A DNA stretch of 64,000 bases from Mycolicibacterium cosmeticum (GTDB lineage Bacteria; Actinomycetota; Actinomycetes; Mycobacteriales; Mycobacteriaceae): assembly GCA_016197365.1 (NCBI GenBank), contig JACPVS010000006.1, positions 434,001 through 498,000 on the forward strand. The letters run 5' to 3'. The translations under genes and the position numbers were made by a program. Of this stretch, positions 63,667 through 64,000 are shown piece after piece (the stretch's first letter is position 1; the number at the start of each line of letters is the position of its first letter). Under the pieces are notes generated by a model, which was given only the letters and a program-made list of their open reading frames with translations, was not told the origin of the DNA and did not search any database.

Positions 63667-64000
63667 CTATGCGAAGAGCGTGCCAGCCAGTTGCCCGGGA
63701 TCGATATCCGGAGCGGCCACCGCCCACCGGCCGGCCCAGTCGGCTGCGGCCAGTGCGCGGTACACCTCGCCGGTGCGGCGTTGCAGTCCGCCGTCGCGCT
63801 CATAGGCGTCGCGGGCGCGATCGGCCTCCAGCGCGGCGCGGGACACGGCGCGCTGCTCGGCCAACTCGACCGGGACGTCGAGCAGCACCTGCCAGTCCGG
63901 TCGGGGCAGGTTCAGCCGGCCGAATTCGAGGTCGTGCACCCAGGCCACCACCTCACCGTCGGCAGCCTGGTGCAATCGGGCGGCGCTGTAGGCGGCGTTC
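63667..64000 (-). CDS. tmk: thymidylate kinase, C-terminal part (5' end off window)
   Basis: The last 111 codons of a gene entering from the right edge. It has NLPRPDWQVLLDVPVELAEQRAVSR, with the L-D-V-P strand and following helix typical of thymidylate kinase, then YERDGGLQRRTGEVYRALAA. The start, P-loop and DRY-type motifs lie outside the window. Position directly upstream of mtrA matches tmk (Rv3247c). Confidence 0.85.
   Translation of the reverse strand, partial: NAAYSAARLHQAADGEVVAWVHDLEFGRLNLPRPDWQVLLDVPVELAEQRAVSRAALEADRARDAYERDGGLQRRTGEVYRALAAADWAGRWAVAAPDIDPGQLAGTLFA

Overview
The window is high-GC DNA from a fast-growing mycobacterium (Mycolicibacterium-type). Its gene order follows the Mycobacterium tuberculosis segment from about Rv3202c to Rv3247c: adnA, lipV, an alkyltransferase-like gene, moeZ, a TetR regulator, rhlE, a ParA-like gene, gpm2, entC, whiB1, pdtaS, the biotinylated protein TB7.3, rshA-sigH, a SRAP gene, aroA, rsgA, desA3 and its reductase, a WS/DGAT gene, secA1, hpf, comF, lpqB-mtrB-mtrA and tmk. 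M. tuberculosis gene numbers are synteny recalled from memory, not database results. No tRNA, rRNA, CRISPR array or recognisable insertion sequence was found. Both ends of the window cut genes (adnA at the left, tmk at the right).

Three stretches interrupt the conserved backbone. (1) About 3.0-10.3 kb, minus strand: an eight-gene operon of the Nit1C / sll0783-sll0788 / MSMEG_0565-0572 type, linked in other bacteria to nitrogen starvation and cyanide assimilation. It encodes a small Sll0783-like protein, a nitrilase with an intact catalytic triad, a small MSMEG_0570-like protein, a flavoprotein oxidoreductase, a radical SAM protein, a fused GNAT-AIR-synthase-like protein, a second nitrilase-fold protein that has lost its catalytic Cys and Glu, and a glycosyltransferase. 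(2) About 23.0-33.6 kb: a type II dehydroquinase; a lipid or acid catabolic operon of two acyl-CoA dehydrogenases and a two-domain CaiB-type CoA-transferase followed by a LysR regulator; a YchJ protein; a secreted VanY-like peptidase; a 13E12-type HNH protein; and a compact TetR-glycosyltransferase-AtpE cassette. (3) About 39.7-45.8 kb: an aldehyde dehydrogenase divergent from a GNAT-ChrA pair, then a DUF2071 protein and two methyltransferases. Relative to M. tuberculosis, ppk2 is missing between the Rv3231c and WS/DGAT homologues, and the Rv3236c-Rv3239c block is missing beside secA1.

The most unusual item is the TetR-glycosyltransferase-AtpE cassette (31.43-33.56 kb). A TetR gene with a perfect palindrome at its promoter is translationally coupled to a macrolide/sterol-type glycosyltransferase and followed nine bases later by an orphan ATP-synthase c-subunit. 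That c-subunit keeps the proton-carrying Glu but has Ile where M. tuberculosis AtpE has Ala63, a position linked to diarylquinoline resistance. A simple reading is an inducible self-protection module against an inhibitor of the ATP-synthase c-ring: modify the drug and also supply an altered target.

Regulatory structure is visible at many points. There are strong terminators after whiB1 and after the bL37 gene, matching palindromes at both promoters of the DesA3 desaturase system, a dense palindromic region before whiB1, inverted repeats before the nit operon, mtrA, the comF/SDR pair and the aldehyde dehydrogenase/chrA pair, and several TANNNT boxes six to nine bases before a start codon that indicate leaderless transcripts.
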